A stretch of 14,577 nt of DNA from Clostridiales bacterium (GCA_012735285.1 JAAYHT010000137.1:1-14577); one strand, 5' to 3'; counted from the first letter of the stretch, positions 6,701 to 14,502 are shown. Numbers and translations are program-made. The notes: generated from the letters alone by a model not told the origin.

Positions 6701-7604
6701 AGACAAGATGGCAGGACGCCATGGAAATAAGGGAGTTATATCCACTATTTTACCAGAAGAGGATATGCCCTTCCTAGATGATGGAACACCTTTGGAGATT
6801 ATGCTTAATCCTTTAGGAGTACCGTCTCGTATGAATATCGGTCAAGTATTGGAGACCCACCTAGGCCTGGCGGCCAAGTATAAGGATTGGTATATTTCAA
6901 CACCTGTATTCGATGGTGCCAGCGAGATGGACATCATTGAGCTTTTGAAGGAATGTGGATTACCAGAGAGCGGTAAGATGACCCTTAGGGATGGAAGAAC
7001 AGGGGAACCTTTTGATAGCCCTGTAACGGTCGGCTATATGTATATGATGAAGCTCCATCATTTAGTTGATGATAAGATTCATGCTAGAAGCACCGGACCT
7101 TATTCCTTGGTTACCCAACAGCCTCTTGGAGGTAAGGCTCAGTTCGGTGGACAGAGATTTGGTGAAATGGAAGTATGGGCTTTAGAAGCATATGGAGCTG
7201 CATATACGCTTCAAGAAATTCTTACCGTTAAGTCTGATGACGTAATCGGTAGGGTAAAGACTTATGAGGCCATTGTAAAGGGAGAAAATATCCCTGAGCC
7301 GGGTATTCCAGAGTCCTTCAAAGTATTGATTAAAGAGATGCAAAGCTTAGGTCTTGATGTTAAAGTACTCACTCAGGAAAACGAAGAGATCGAGATAAAA
7401 GAATCTACAGAACTCGAAGGTATTTCTAGTTTAGAAAATATTATTGAAATTGAATCTGTGGCAGATGAAGAAGAAGTATTAAATGAAGAGTCTGGATACA
7501 GTGAGGAAAAAACTGATGACGACCTATTAGATGACGATGAAGAAATAGACTTTGAAGAAATAGACCTTGATGAAGATTTCGAGAGTGAAGAGGAAATCTC
7601 TTAG
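3762..7604 (+). CDS. rpoB: DNA-directed RNA polymerase subunit beta
   Basis: The beta subunit of RNA polymerase has 1280 residues from the chosen start. The rifampicin pocket lies at about residues 527-556 (GSSQLSQFMDQTNPL onward), with Q533, D536, H546, R549 and S551 intact, so target-site resistance is not predicted. The catalytic-centre motif GYNYEDAIVI contains E830 and D831. DKMAGRHGNKG contains the conserved K982 and K990. The clamp-connecting QPLGGKAQFGGQRFGEMEVWALEAYGAA region follows. Residues 1205-1280 form a very acidic tail. I start at ATG 3762 because AAGGAG (3748-3753) is eight bases upstream; ATG 3756 is only two bases away, and an in-frame TTG at 3735 precedes the ribosome binding site. 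It has its own promoter and is followed closely by rpoC. Confidence 0.98.
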   Translation: MPEPVKIGKRTRMSYSKIHEVVPMPNLIQIQKDSYNWFIEEGLREVFEDISPIKDYADNLVLEFLDHSISDEPKYDEEECKERDATYAAPLKVKVRLVNKETGEVKEQEVFMGDFPLMTEKGTFIYNGAERVVVTQLVRSPGPYYDVTVDKSNNKLYSTTIIPNRGAWLEYETDSNEVISVRVDRTRKQPITTLIRALAYRSVEEKVVHEQKKDPSITERELRKKIRRYGEFSSNIAKRLYEGTNEEIREIFGESDRLEKSIAKDATTNYDEGLKEIYKKLRPGEPATFESAYDLVEALFFDAKRYDLAKVGRYKYNKKLGLANRLVGCVAAEPVVDPSTGEVLAEKDQKINRELAFKIESAGLEYVNVYSKLEDKRVVKVIGNNFVNIDKYISFDISDLKLPDKVYYPALKWILENSESEKEIKDYLRSMKNQLSPKHIILDDIIASVSYILNLSEGIGSVDDIDHLGNRRLRTVGELLQNQFRIGLARMERVVKERMTIQDIEVTTPQALMNIRPVTAAIKEFFGSSQLSQFMDQTNPLAELTHKRRLSALGPGGLSRERAGFEVRDVHHSHYGRMCPIETPEGPNIGLIGSLTTYGRVNEYGFIETPYRKVDKETCRVTETIHYLTADDEEQIIIAQANEPLDSEGHFVNAKVVVRKPGGQLDIVPREEVDYMDVSPKQVVSVATAMIPFLENDDANRALMGSNMQRQAVPLLVTDAPLIGTGMEYTAAKDSGVVVIAKNSGTVEYVDANRIRVRRDSDNGIDNYRLLKFKRSNQGTCFNQNPMVVKGEHVEAGEPIADGPSTHLGEIALGKNLLVGFMTWEGYNYEDAIVINERLVMDDTLTSIHIEEYEAEARDTKLGPEEITKDIPNVGEDALKDLDEEGIIRIGAEVTSSDILVGKVTPKGETELTAEERLLRAIFGEKAREVRDTSLRVPHGESGIVVDVKVFSRDKGDELAPGVNKLVRVYIATKRKISVGDKMAGRHGNKGVISTILPEEDMPFLDDGTPLEIMLNPLGVPSRMNIGQVLETHLGLAAKYKDWYISTPVFDGASEMDIIELLKECGLPESGKMTLRDGRTGEPFDSPVTVGYMYMMKLHHLVDDKIHARSTGPYSLVTQQPLGGKAQFGGQRFGEMEVWALEAYGAAYTLQEILTVKSDDVIGRVKTYEAIVKGENIPEPGIPESFKVLIKEMQSLGLDVKVLTQENEEIEIKESTELEGISSLENIIEIESVADEEEVLNEESGYSEEKTDDDLLDDDEEIDFEEIDLDEDFESEEEIS

Positions 7605-7614
7605 GAGGGGAAGT

Positions 7615-10600
7615 ATGTACGAATTAAATAACTTTGAATCAATAAAAATCAGCTTGGCATCCAGTGATAAAATTAGAAGCTGGTCAAGGGGGGAAGTAAA
7701 GAAACCTGAGACCATAAACTATAGAACATTAAAACCAGAAAAAGACGGTTTATTCTGTGAAAAGATCTTTGGCCCGACTAAAGACTGGGAATGTCACTGT
7801 GGTAAGTATAAGAGAATTCGCTACAAAGGAATCGTCTGTGACAGATGTGGTGTTGAGATAACAAAGGCTAAGGTCAGAAGAGAAAGAATGGGGCACATAG
7901 AGTTGGCCGCCCCTGTTTCTCATATTTGGTATTTCAAAGGAATACCTAGCAGGATGGGCTTAGTATTGAATATGTCTCCCAGAAATTTAGAAAAGGTTCT
8001 ATACTTTGCCGCTTATATAGTACTTGATCCCGGTGATACGGGTTTGGCATATAAAGAATTATTGACTGAACAGCAGTATCGTCAAGCTAAAGAGGATTTT
8101 GGCAACAGCTTCCGCGCCGCTATGGGTGCTGAGGCCATTAAAGAATTGTTGGCTAATATAGACTTGGACGAATTGTTTCAAGAACTTAGGGCGGAGTTAA
8201 AGGAAAGCACTGGCCAGAAGAAAATAAGGATTGTTAGACGCCTTGAGGTCATAGAAGCAATGCGCATTTCAGGTAACAAGCCTGAATGGATGATACTGGA
8301 GGCAATTCCAGTTATCCCACCAGAGCTAAGACCTATGGTGCAGCTTGACGGTGGTCGCTTTGCTACTTCAGACTTAAACGATCTATACAGAAGAGTAATT
8401 AATAGGAATAATAGGCTAAAGAGATTATTAGATCTTGGAGCCCCTGATATTATCGTTAGAAATGAAAAGCGCATGCTGCAAGAAGCAGTAGATGCCTTAA
8501 TTGATAATGGCAGACGCGGAAGGCCTGTTACCGGTCCAGGTTCAAGGCCTTTGAAATCCCTTTCTGATATGTTAAAAGGAAAACAGGGAAGATTCCGTCA
8601 AAACCTTTTAGGCAAGCGTGTTGACTACTCAGGAAGATCAGTAATAGTTGTTGGTCCTGAGCTCAAATTCTATCAATGCGGATTACCTAAAAAGATGGCT
8701 CTTGAACTCTTTAAGCCATTCATAATGAAGAAGTTAGTAGAAGATGATTACGCACATAATATTAAGAGCGCTAAACGCATGGTCGAAAAGATTAAACCAG
8801 AGGTTTGGGATGTTTTAGACGAAGTCATTAAGGAGCATCCTGTGTTATTAAACCGTGCTCCTACTTTGCATAGACTTGGAATACAGGCCTTTGAACCTGT
8901 TTTAGTTGAGGGTAAGGCGATTCAGCTTCATCCATTGGTTTGTACCGCATACAATGCTGACTTCGACGGAGACCAGATGGCTGTACACGTGCCCCTATCA
9001 GTTGAGGCTCAGGCAGAAGCTAGATTTTTGATGCTTTCAGTTAACAATATACTTGCTCCTAAGGATGGTTCTCCTATTACTACACCAACTCAGGACATGG
9101 TATTAGGATGCTATTACCTGACCCATCCTGGAGATTCTGAAAGAAAATCCCACCTTACAAAGGGTGACGGAAAGGTCTTTGCAGATTATGATGAGATGCT
9201 CATGGCATACAGAAATGGCCATGTTGGACTTCATGCGAGGGTAAAGGTAAGGAAGAAACTGAGTCCTGATGATAGAGGCAAGCTTATCGAGTCTACCGTA
9301 GGAAGATTTATCTTCAATGAGAAGATACCACAGGATTTAGGGTTTGTTGATCGCAGTGTTGATCCTTACTCCTTGGAAATTGACTTCTTATGTGATAAGA
9401 AAGCATTAGCAAAAATTGTTGAAAGATGCTTTAGAAAGCTGGGCAACACTGCAACGGCAGTGATTCTAGACAATATTAAGGAGCTAGGTTTCCATTATTC
9501 CACTATTGGAGCGATAACCATCAGTGTATCTGATATGGAGATTCCTGAAAAGAAATTCGATATCCTTAAGGATGCCTATGAGATGGTTGAAAAATATGAG
9601 TCAGCCTACAGAAAGGGACTTATGTCTGACACAGAGAGATATAACAGGGTTATACGTACTTGGAGTGAGTCCACTGAAAAAGTAGCTGACGAGCTTATGA
9701 AATCCTTAGACTCCTTGAACAACTTATATATAATGGCGCATTCAGGAGCTAGAGGAAGTAAAAAACAGATACAGCAGATATGCGGTATGCGTGGACTTAT
9801 GGCGAACGCATCCGGATATACTATAGAAATACCGATAACATCCAACTTCAGAGAAGGACTATCAGTATTAGAGTATTTTACATCTACTAACGGTGCGAGA
9901 AAGGGTCTTGCTGATACAGCCTTGCGTACTGCTGACTCTGGATACCTAACGAGAAGGTTGGTAGACGTTAGCCATAACGTTATAGTCAGAGAATTGGACT
10001 GCGGCACTAACGAAGGTATTGAAGTAAGGGCCTTTACAGAAGGTAAAGAAATTATTGAAACCCTTAAGGAACGTATTGTCGGCAGAACAGCTTTGATGGA
10101 TGTTCTAGATTCCAATGGCAACATCATTGTAGAATCCGGCGAAGAAATAATGGAACATCATGCTGACAAGATAGAAGAGGAAGGAATAGAGGCTGTAGCT
10201 GTACGCTCTGTAATGACCTGTAAGAGCAAATACGGTATATGTGCTAAGTGCTACGGCAGGAATTTAGCTACCGGAGAGCCGGTTAATATTGGTGAAGCCG
10301 TTGGTATTACAGCAGCACAGTCAATAGGAGAACCAGGTACACAGCTAACCATGCGTACATTCCATACGGGCGGTGTTGCAGGTAGCGACATTACCCAGGG
10401 TCTACCTAGAGTAGAAGAACTCTTTGAAGCCAGAAAACCTAAAGGTCTTGCAGAAATCTGCGAGGCAGACGGAACTGTAGTTTCTATTGAAACAAGAAAG
10501 GACAACAAGATAGAGGTCAAGATCCGCGGCGAAGAAGAAAAAGTATATGTAGTACCCTATGGTGCAAGGCTGAAGGTTTCTAAAGGCGACTTTGTCTTAG

Positions 10601-11250
10601 CTGGTGATCCCTTAACCCATGGTCCTTTGAATCCTCACGATATACTTCGTATCAACGGAGTAGAAGGAGTATATCAATACCTGTTAAAAGAAGTACAAAA
10701 AGTTTATAAGAACCAGGGTGTAGACATCAATGATAAACATATAGAACTAATAGTCAGCCAGATGTTGTCTAAGTACAAGATAGAAGACTCAGGAGATACT
10801 GACCTGCTTCCTGGTGGTCTATACAGCCTATATGAAATTGAAGAAGCTAACAAAAAGGCTGAGGCTAAAGGATTAGAACCAGCAACTGCTAAGAGGGCGC
10901 TCTTAGGAATAACTAAAGCATCATTAGCTACCAACTCCTTCTTATCAGCCGCTTCATTCCAAGAAACTACTAGAGTTTTAACCGATGCGGCTATTAAGGG
11001 TAAAACCGATAACCTGATGGGATTAAAGGAAAATGTAATAATTGGAAAGCTAATACCGGCAGGAACTGGTATGAAAAGGTATAGAGATATAAAGGTAGAC
11101 TATGGTGTCAATACTGAATACATGGAATCCTTTGGCCATGAGGATGAAGATTTAGAGGATGATAGCCAGCTTTCACCAGAGGAAGAAAAGAGTCGTATCG
11201 CACTATATAACGAAGTAGCACAGATGACAGAAACTTTGGAAAGCAATTGA
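7615..11250 (+). CDS. rpoC: DNA-directed RNA polymerase subunit beta'
   Basis: The beta' subunit has 1211 residues, close to the length in Bacillus, with no large lineage insertion. The N-terminal zinc site uses C60, C62, C75 and C78. The lid and rudder region includes GKQGRFRQNLLGKRVDYSGRS. The catalytic loop NADFDGDQ binds active-site magnesium through D449, D451 and D453. A second zinc site uses C796, C869, C876 and C879. The trigger-loop segment near QLTMRTFHTGG carries M913, R914 and H917. The C-terminus is moderately acidic. The ATG lies four bases after AGGAGGGG (7603-7610), which overlaps the rpoB stop codon, so translational coupling to rpoB is likely. The stop codon lies within the -35 box of the next promoter. 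Confidence 0.98.
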   Translation: MYELNNFESIKISLASSDKIRSWSRGEVKKPETINYRTLKPEKDGLFCEKIFGPTKDWECHCGKYKRIRYKGIVCDRCGVEITKAKVRRERMGHIELAAPVSHIWYFKGIPSRMGLVLNMSPRNLEKVLYFAAYIVLDPGDTGLAYKELLTEQQYRQAKEDFGNSFRAAMGAEAIKELLANIDLDELFQELRAELKESTGQKKIRIVRRLEVIEAMRISGNKPEWMILEAIPVIPPELRPMVQLDGGRFATSDLNDLYRRVINRNNRLKRLLDLGAPDIIVRNEKRMLQEAVDALIDNGRRGRPVTGPGSRPLKSLSDMLKGKQGRFRQNLLGKRVDYSGRSVIVVGPELKFYQCGLPKKMALELFKPFIMKKLVEDDYAHNIKSAKRMVEKIKPEVWDVLDEVIKEHPVLLNRAPTLHRLGIQAFEPVLVEGKAIQLHPLVCTAYNADFDGDQMAVHVPLSVEAQAEARFLMLSVNNILAPKDGSPITTPTQDMVLGCYYLTHPGDSERKSHLTKGDGKVFADYDEMLMAYRNGHVGLHARVKVRKKLSPDDRGKLIESTVGRFIFNEKIPQDLGFVDRSVDPYSLEIDFLCDKKALAKIVERCFRKLGNTATAVILDNIKELGFHYSTIGAITISVSDMEIPEKKFDILKDAYEMVEKYESAYRKGLMSDTERYNRVIRTWSESTEKVADELMKSLDSLNNLYIMAHSGARGSKKQIQQICGMRGLMANASGYTIEIPITSNFREGLSVLEYFTSTNGARKGLADTALRTADSGYLTRRLVDVSHNVIVRELDCGTNEGIEVRAFTEGKEIIETLKERIVGRTALMDVLDSNGNIIVESGEEIMEHHADKIEEEGIEAVAVRSVMTCKSKYGICAKCYGRNLATGEPVNIGEAVGITAAQSIGEPGTQLTMRTFHTGGVAGSDITQGLPRVEELFEARKPKGLAEICEADGTVVSIETRKDNKIEVKIRGEEEKVYVVPYGARLKVSKGDFVLAGDPLTHGPLNPHDILRINGVEGVYQYLLKEVQKVYKNQGVDINDKHIELIVSQMLSKYKIEDSGDTDLLPGGLYSLYEIEEANKKAEAKGLEPATAKRALLGITKASLATNSFLSAASFQETTRVLTDAAIKGKTDNLMGLKENVIIGKLIPAGTGMKRYRDIKVDYGVNTEYMESFGHEDEDLEDDSQLSPEEEKSRIALYNEVAQMTETLESN

Positions 11251-11276
11251 CAATAGCGAGTTTATAGTGTTATACT
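11247..11276 (+). promoter_or_regulatory. Promoter for rpsL-rpsG-fusA-tuf, -35 overlapping the rpoC stop
   Basis: A perfect -35 TTGACA (11247-11252) overlaps the rpoC TGA stop. An 18-base spacer leads to the -10 TATACT (11271-11276), with TG at 11268-11269 as an extended -10. A second TTGACA begins on the last base of that -10 (11276-11281) but has only TAAAGC (11299-11304) at 17 bases, so it is a weak second candidate. Transcription from the first would begin near 11283, giving a leader of about 100 bases. A modest hairpin at 11337-11362 in that leader ends just before the rpsL ribosome binding site. I see no terminator between rpoC and this promoter, so readthrough from rpoBC is also likely. 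Confidence 0.75.
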
Positions 11277-11376
11277 TGACAACGGCTTAAAATTAATGTA
11301 AAGCTATTATGACCTGGCGGTTTATTATAGAAAATATTGCAAGTTAATTAAATTGCTAGCAAAGAAAGGAGAAACT

Positions 11377-11382
11377 ATGTAA
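11377..11382 (+). promoter_or_regulatory. AUG-UAA start-stop element overlapping the rpsL start
   Basis: After AAAGGAG (11365-11371) the first ATG is at 11377, five bases downstream, and is followed immediately by TAA (11380-11382). The last A of that stop is the first base of the rpsL ATG (11382-11384), giving a TAATG overlap. The ribosome binding site serves both ATGs at plausible distances (five and ten bases). Ribosomes could stall on or reinitiate from the one-codon frame. The sequence is certain; the function is inferred. Confidence 0.5.
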
Positions 11383-11795
11383 TGCCTACCATTAATCAAT
11401 TGGTAAGACAAGGAAGGACAAGGTCTCAAAAGAAGTCACAATCTCCGGCTCTATTGAGGAACCTTAACTCACTGAAAAGAGAGTATACCACAATAAACGC
11501 TCCTCAAAAGAGAGGTGTGTGTACTTCTGTTAAGACTGTCACTCCTAAGAAGCCGAACTCAGCGCTAAGAAAAATAGCGAGAGTCCGTCTGACCAATGGT
11601 ATCGAAGTCAGTGCATACATTCCTGGCATAGGACACAACCTGCAAGAACACAGCGTTGTACTCATCAGGGGTGGTAGGGTAAAGGACCTACCTGGTGTTA
11701 GATACCACATTGTCAGAGGTACCTTAGATACGGCTGGAGTTACAGACAGAGCCCAAGGTCGTTCCAAGTATGGAACAAAGAAACCAAAGAAATAA
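11382..11795 (+). CDS. rpsL: 30S ribosomal protein uS12
   Basis: S12 sits at the decoding centre of the small subunit and affects fidelity. The 137-residue length is typical of Gram-positive S12, which has a longer N-terminal part than the E. coli protein. Conserved segments are MPTINQLVRQGR at the start, VKTVTPKKPNSALRK (residues 50-64) and GRVKDLPGVRYH (98-109). The lysines K56, K57 and K101, where streptomycin resistance changes occur in other bacteria, are unchanged. D102 corresponds to the aspartate that is methylthiolated in several species. I chose ATG 11382 because the earlier ATG at 11377 meets a stop at once. The L7Ae-family gene often found between rpoC and rpsL in Firmicutes is absent. 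Confidence 0.98.
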   Translation: MPTINQLVRQGRTRSQKKSQSPALLRNLNSLKREYTTINAPQKRGVCTSVKTVTPKKPNSALRKIARVRLTNGIEVSAYIPGIGHNLQEHSVVLIRGGRVKDLPGVRYHIVRGTLDTAGVTDRAQGRSKYGTKKPKK

Positions 11796-11798
11796 TCC

Positions 11799-11836
11799 AA
11801 GAGTGCCCTTGATTTATATAGATAGATTAAGAGTGC
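11799..11836 (+). repeat. Pair of 8-bp direct repeats AAGAGTGC in the rpsL-rpsG spacer
   Basis: AAGAGTGC occurs at 11799-11806 and again at 11829-11836, start to start 30 bases apart. The second copy provides the 5' side of the outer helix of the spacer structure. The first copy could offer the same strand as an alternative partner for GTAC (11863-11866). The repeat is exact, but it is short enough to be chance. Confidence 0.5.
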
Positions 11837-11868
11837 ACCGCGGCCCCTTAAATGGTGGTCGAGTACCT
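11830..11868 (+). promoter_or_regulatory. Structured rpsL-rpsG spacer, possible S7 leader
   Basis: The 105-base spacer can fold into a long irregular stem. The inner helix pairs 11841-11847 (CGGCCCC) with 11854-11861, with bulged T11856 and loop TTAAAT. The outer helix pairs GTGC (11833-11836) with GTAC (11863-11866) and extends by two pairs (11830-11831 with 11867-11868) across a bulged A11832. An asymmetric internal loop (11837-11840 against 11862) separates the helices. The same spacer in E. coli binds S7 and regulates the str operon. I recognise no S7 consensus here, so the link to S7 is only positional. Confidence 0.45.
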
Positions 11869-11900
11869 AAGAATATGCAATTAGCAAGGAGGGAAGAGTA

Positions 11901-12371
11901 GTGCCTAGAAAAGGTAATGTACCTAAGAGAGAAGTGCTTCCTGATCCGGTTTACAACAATGTTGTTGTGGCTAAGCTAATCAACAACATTATGCTGGATG
12001 GTAAAAAAGGAATTGCACAACAAATAGTATATGATGCTTTTGACAAGGTAAAAGAAGCCACTGGCGAGGACCCTTTAGAAGTTTTCCAAAAGGCGCTTAA
12101 TAATATAATGCCCGTTGTGGAAGTTAGAGCAAGAAGGGTTGGAGGTGCCAACTATCAGGTGCCTGTTGAAGTTAGACCAGAGAGACGTCAAACATTAGGT
12201 CTGAGATGGCTAACAAGATATTCAAGATCCAGAGGCGAAAGAACCATGGCTGATAGATTGGCCAAGGAAATTATGGATGCGGCAAATAACACTGGAGCAT
12301 CTGTGAAGAAGAAAGAAGAAACCCATAAGATGGCAGAGGCTAACAAGGCATTTGCTCATTATAGATGGTAA
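11901..12371 (+). CDS. rpsG: 30S ribosomal protein uS7
   Basis: S7 is a primary 16S rRNA-binding protein that organises the head of the small subunit near the E-site tRNA. The 156-residue length is standard. It begins with PRKGNVPKREVLPDP and has the ILDGKKGIA-like segment (MLDGKKGIA, residues 31-39), the VEVRARRVGGANYQVPVEVRPERR stretch (about 73-96), and the C-terminal KKEETHKMAEANKAFAHYRW. The start codon is GTG at 11901, seven bases after AAGGAGGG (11886-11893); no in-frame ATG lies nearby. A structured 105-base spacer separates it from rpsL. fusA follows after 45 bases in the usual str order. Confidence 0.98.
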   Translation: MPRKGNVPKREVLPDPVYNNVVVAKLINNIMLDGKKGIAQQIVYDAFDKVKEATGEDPLEVFQKALNNIMPVVEVRARRVGGANYQVPVEVRPERRQTLGLRWLTRYSRSRGERTMADRLAKEIMDAANNTGASVKKKEETHKMAEANKAFAHYRW

Positions 12372-12379
12372 AGAGAATC

Positions 12380-12397
12380 ACAACATTAAATTGTTGT
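12380..12397 (+). promoter_or_regulatory. Small hairpin between rpsG and fusA
   Basis: ACAACA (12380-12385) pairs with TGTTGT (12392-12397) around a TTAAAT loop, and the fusA ribosome binding site AAAGGAG follows five bases later at 12403. The stem is only six pairs and mostly A-U. A second TTGTTG register makes it less well defined. It may tune fusA translation or mean nothing. Confidence 0.25.
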
Positions 12398-12416
12398 TGT
12401 AGAAAGGAGTTGAAAC

Positions 12417-14480
12417 ATGCCTAGAAAGTTTCCATTAGAGCGAACTAGAAATATTGGGATTATGGCGCATATCGATGCGGGTAAGACCACGACAACTGAA
12501 AGAATTTTGTTCTATACAGGTAGGACATATAAGCTTGGTGAAGTTCACGAAGGCGCTGCTACAATGGACTGGATGGAACAGGAACAGGAAAGAGGCATCA
12601 CAATAACTTCTGCTGCAACAACAACTCAATGGAAAGATACCAGGATAAACATTATTGACACGCCGGGACACGTAGATTTTACTGTAGAAGTAGAGAGATC
12701 GCTACGCATTCTTGATGGAGCGATAGCTATTTTATGTGCTAAAGGCGGTGTTGAACCTCAGTCTGAAACTGTTTGGAGACAGGCCGAAAAGTATAAGGTC
12801 CCAAGAATGATCTTTGTAAACAAAATGGATATTGTGGGGGCTAACTTTAATAACGTAGTAAACATGGTAAAGGATAGGTTAAAAGCTAATGCGGTGCCCG
12901 TACAACTTCCTATAGGCAAAGAAGATAGCTTCGTTGGCGTTGTTGACCTAGTAGAGATGAAGGCCAGAGTTTATAAAGATGATCTGGGTAAAGAGATTGA
13001 GATTGTAGATATTCCTGAAGAAATGGTGGATGAAGCTGAGGAATATAGATCCTCACTTATTGAAGCCGTTGCGGAATCCGATGAAGAATTACTCATGAAG
13101 TATTTAGAGGGTGAAGAGCTAACAGTAGATGAGATAAAGGCTGGGATACGAAAGATGACCATATCCGGTGGAATGATCCCTGTGCTGTGTGGTTCATCTT
13201 ATAAAAACAAAGGTGTTCAGCCTTTGCTAGATGCGATTGTAGACTATATGCCTTCACCTTTGGACATACCGCCTATAAAAGGTATTGTACCAAGTACTGG
13301 TAAAGAGGATATAAGAAAAACTGACGATAATGGACCATTTTCTGCCTTAGCTTTTAAAATTATGACAGATCCATTTGTCGGTAAACTAGCTTTCTTTAGA
13401 GCTTATTCGGGGACATTGAAATCAGGTTCATACGTTTATAACTCAACAAAACAAAAGAAAGAACGTGTTGGCAGGATTCTACAAATGCACGCTAATCACA
13501 GAGAAGAACTGGACCAAGTGTATTCTGGTGATATAGCAGCAGCTGTCGGATTAAAGAACACAACCACAGGAGATACCCTGTGTGATGAAAGCCATCCGAT
13601 AGTACTTGAATCTATGGAATTTCCTGATCCAGTTATTGAGATTGCTATCGAACCAAAGACTAAGGCTGGTCAGGAAAAGATGAGTACTGCATTGGCTAAG
13701 TTGTCTGAAGAAGATCCTACATTCAAATCATATACGAATGAAGAAACGGGTCAGACAATTATAGCTGGCATGGGCGAACTGCATCTAGAGATTATTGTCG
13801 ACAGGCTTTTAAGGGAGTTTAAGGTTGAAGCAAATGTTGGTAAGCCTCAAGTCTCTTATAAAGAAACATTTACACAGCCTGCGGATGTAGAATACAAATA
13901 TGCTAAGCAGACCGGTGGCCGTGGACAGTATGGTCACGTAAAGATTCGTGTTACTCCAAGGGAGCCAGGATCTGGATATGAATTTAAGAACTCTATCGTT
14001 GGCGGAGCTATTCCAAAAGAATTCATACCTAAGATCGATGAAGGAATTCGTGAGGCAATGCAAACAGGAGTACTTGCAGGCTATCAAGTAGTCGACATCG
14101 GGGTTGAACTCTATGACGGATCATATCACGAAGTAGATTCATCAGAGATGGCGTTTAAGATTGCTGCAACAATGGCTTTCAGAGAGGCAGCTAAAAAAGC
14201 TAAACCCGTTCTGTTAGAACCGATTTTCAAAATTGAGATTACTGCACCTGAAGAATACATGGGTGATATTATCGGTGACTTAAATTCACGTAGAGGGAAA
14301 ATCGAAGGAACAGATATGGTGTCAGGCGCAGTCGTGATAAAAGGTCTTGTCCCCCTAGCTGAAATGTTCGGCTATGCTACCGATCTAAGGTCAAAGACAC
14401 AGGGCAGAGGCGTATACGTTATGCAGTTTGACCATTTTGAAAAGTTACCGGAAAATTTAATGGAAAAGATAAATATTTAA
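12417..14480 (+). CDS. fusA: Elongation factor G
   Basis: EF-G is the GTPase that drives tRNA-mRNA translocation and, with RRF, ribosome recycling. The 687-residue length is close to the norm of about 690. GTPase motifs are intact: P-loop AHIDAGKT (17-24), switch I GIT with T62, DTPGH (81-85) and NKMD (135-138). The stretch CAKGGVEPQSETVWRQAEKY (107-126) is of the type seen in clostridial EF-G. Domain IV contains the QTGGRGQYGHV motif, and domain V follows, ending in YVMQFDHFEKLPENL. AAAGGAG (12403-12409) lies seven bases before the ATG. It is the third gene of the str group, 45 bases after rpsG and 22 bases before tuf. I see nothing that marks it as a spare paralogue or as a resistance variant. 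Confidence 0.98.
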   Translation: MPRKFPLERTRNIGIMAHIDAGKTTTTERILFYTGRTYKLGEVHEGAATMDWMEQEQERGITITSAATTTQWKDTRINIIDTPGHVDFTVEVERSLRILDGAIAILCAKGGVEPQSETVWRQAEKYKVPRMIFVNKMDIVGANFNNVVNMVKDRLKANAVPVQLPIGKEDSFVGVVDLVEMKARVYKDDLGKEIEIVDIPEEMVDEAEEYRSSLIEAVAESDEELLMKYLEGEELTVDEIKAGIRKMTISGGMIPVLCGSSYKNKGVQPLLDAIVDYMPSPLDIPPIKGIVPSTGKEDIRKTDDNGPFSALAFKIMTDPFVGKLAFFRAYSGTLKSGSYVYNSTKQKKERVGRILQMHANHREELDQVYSGDIAAAVGLKNTTTGDTLCDESHPIVLESMEFPDPVIEIAIEPKTKAGQEKMSTALAKLSEEDPTFKSYTNEETGQTIIAGMGELHLEIIVDRLLREFKVEANVGKPQVSYKETFTQPADVEYKYAKQTGGRGQYGHVKIRVTPREPGSGYEFKNSIVGGAIPKEFIPKIDEGIREAMQTGVLAGYQVVDIGVELYDGSYHEVDSSEMAFKIAATMAFREAAKKAKPVLLEPIFKIEITAPEEYMGDIIGDLNSRRGKIEGTDMVSGAVVIKGLVPLAEMFGYATDLRSKTQGRGVYVMQFDHFEKLPENLMEKINI

Positions 14481-14502
14481 GAGTAAGAGGGAGGGATATA
14501 CA

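Noticed and set aside
7567..7614. Earlier in-frame ATG codons for rpoC within the end of rpoB
   Set aside because: They precede AGGAGGGG (7603-7610) and would add residues unlike any RpoC N-terminus; ATG 7615 fits the family start.
9606..10127. Long reverse-strand open frame inside rpoC
   Set aside because: It lies wholly inside the well-conserved rpoC gene, has no family features, and is Ser/Leu-rich as antisense shadows usually are. Other reverse-strand frames in rpoB, rplA, rplL, rpsL and fusA were rejected for the same reason.
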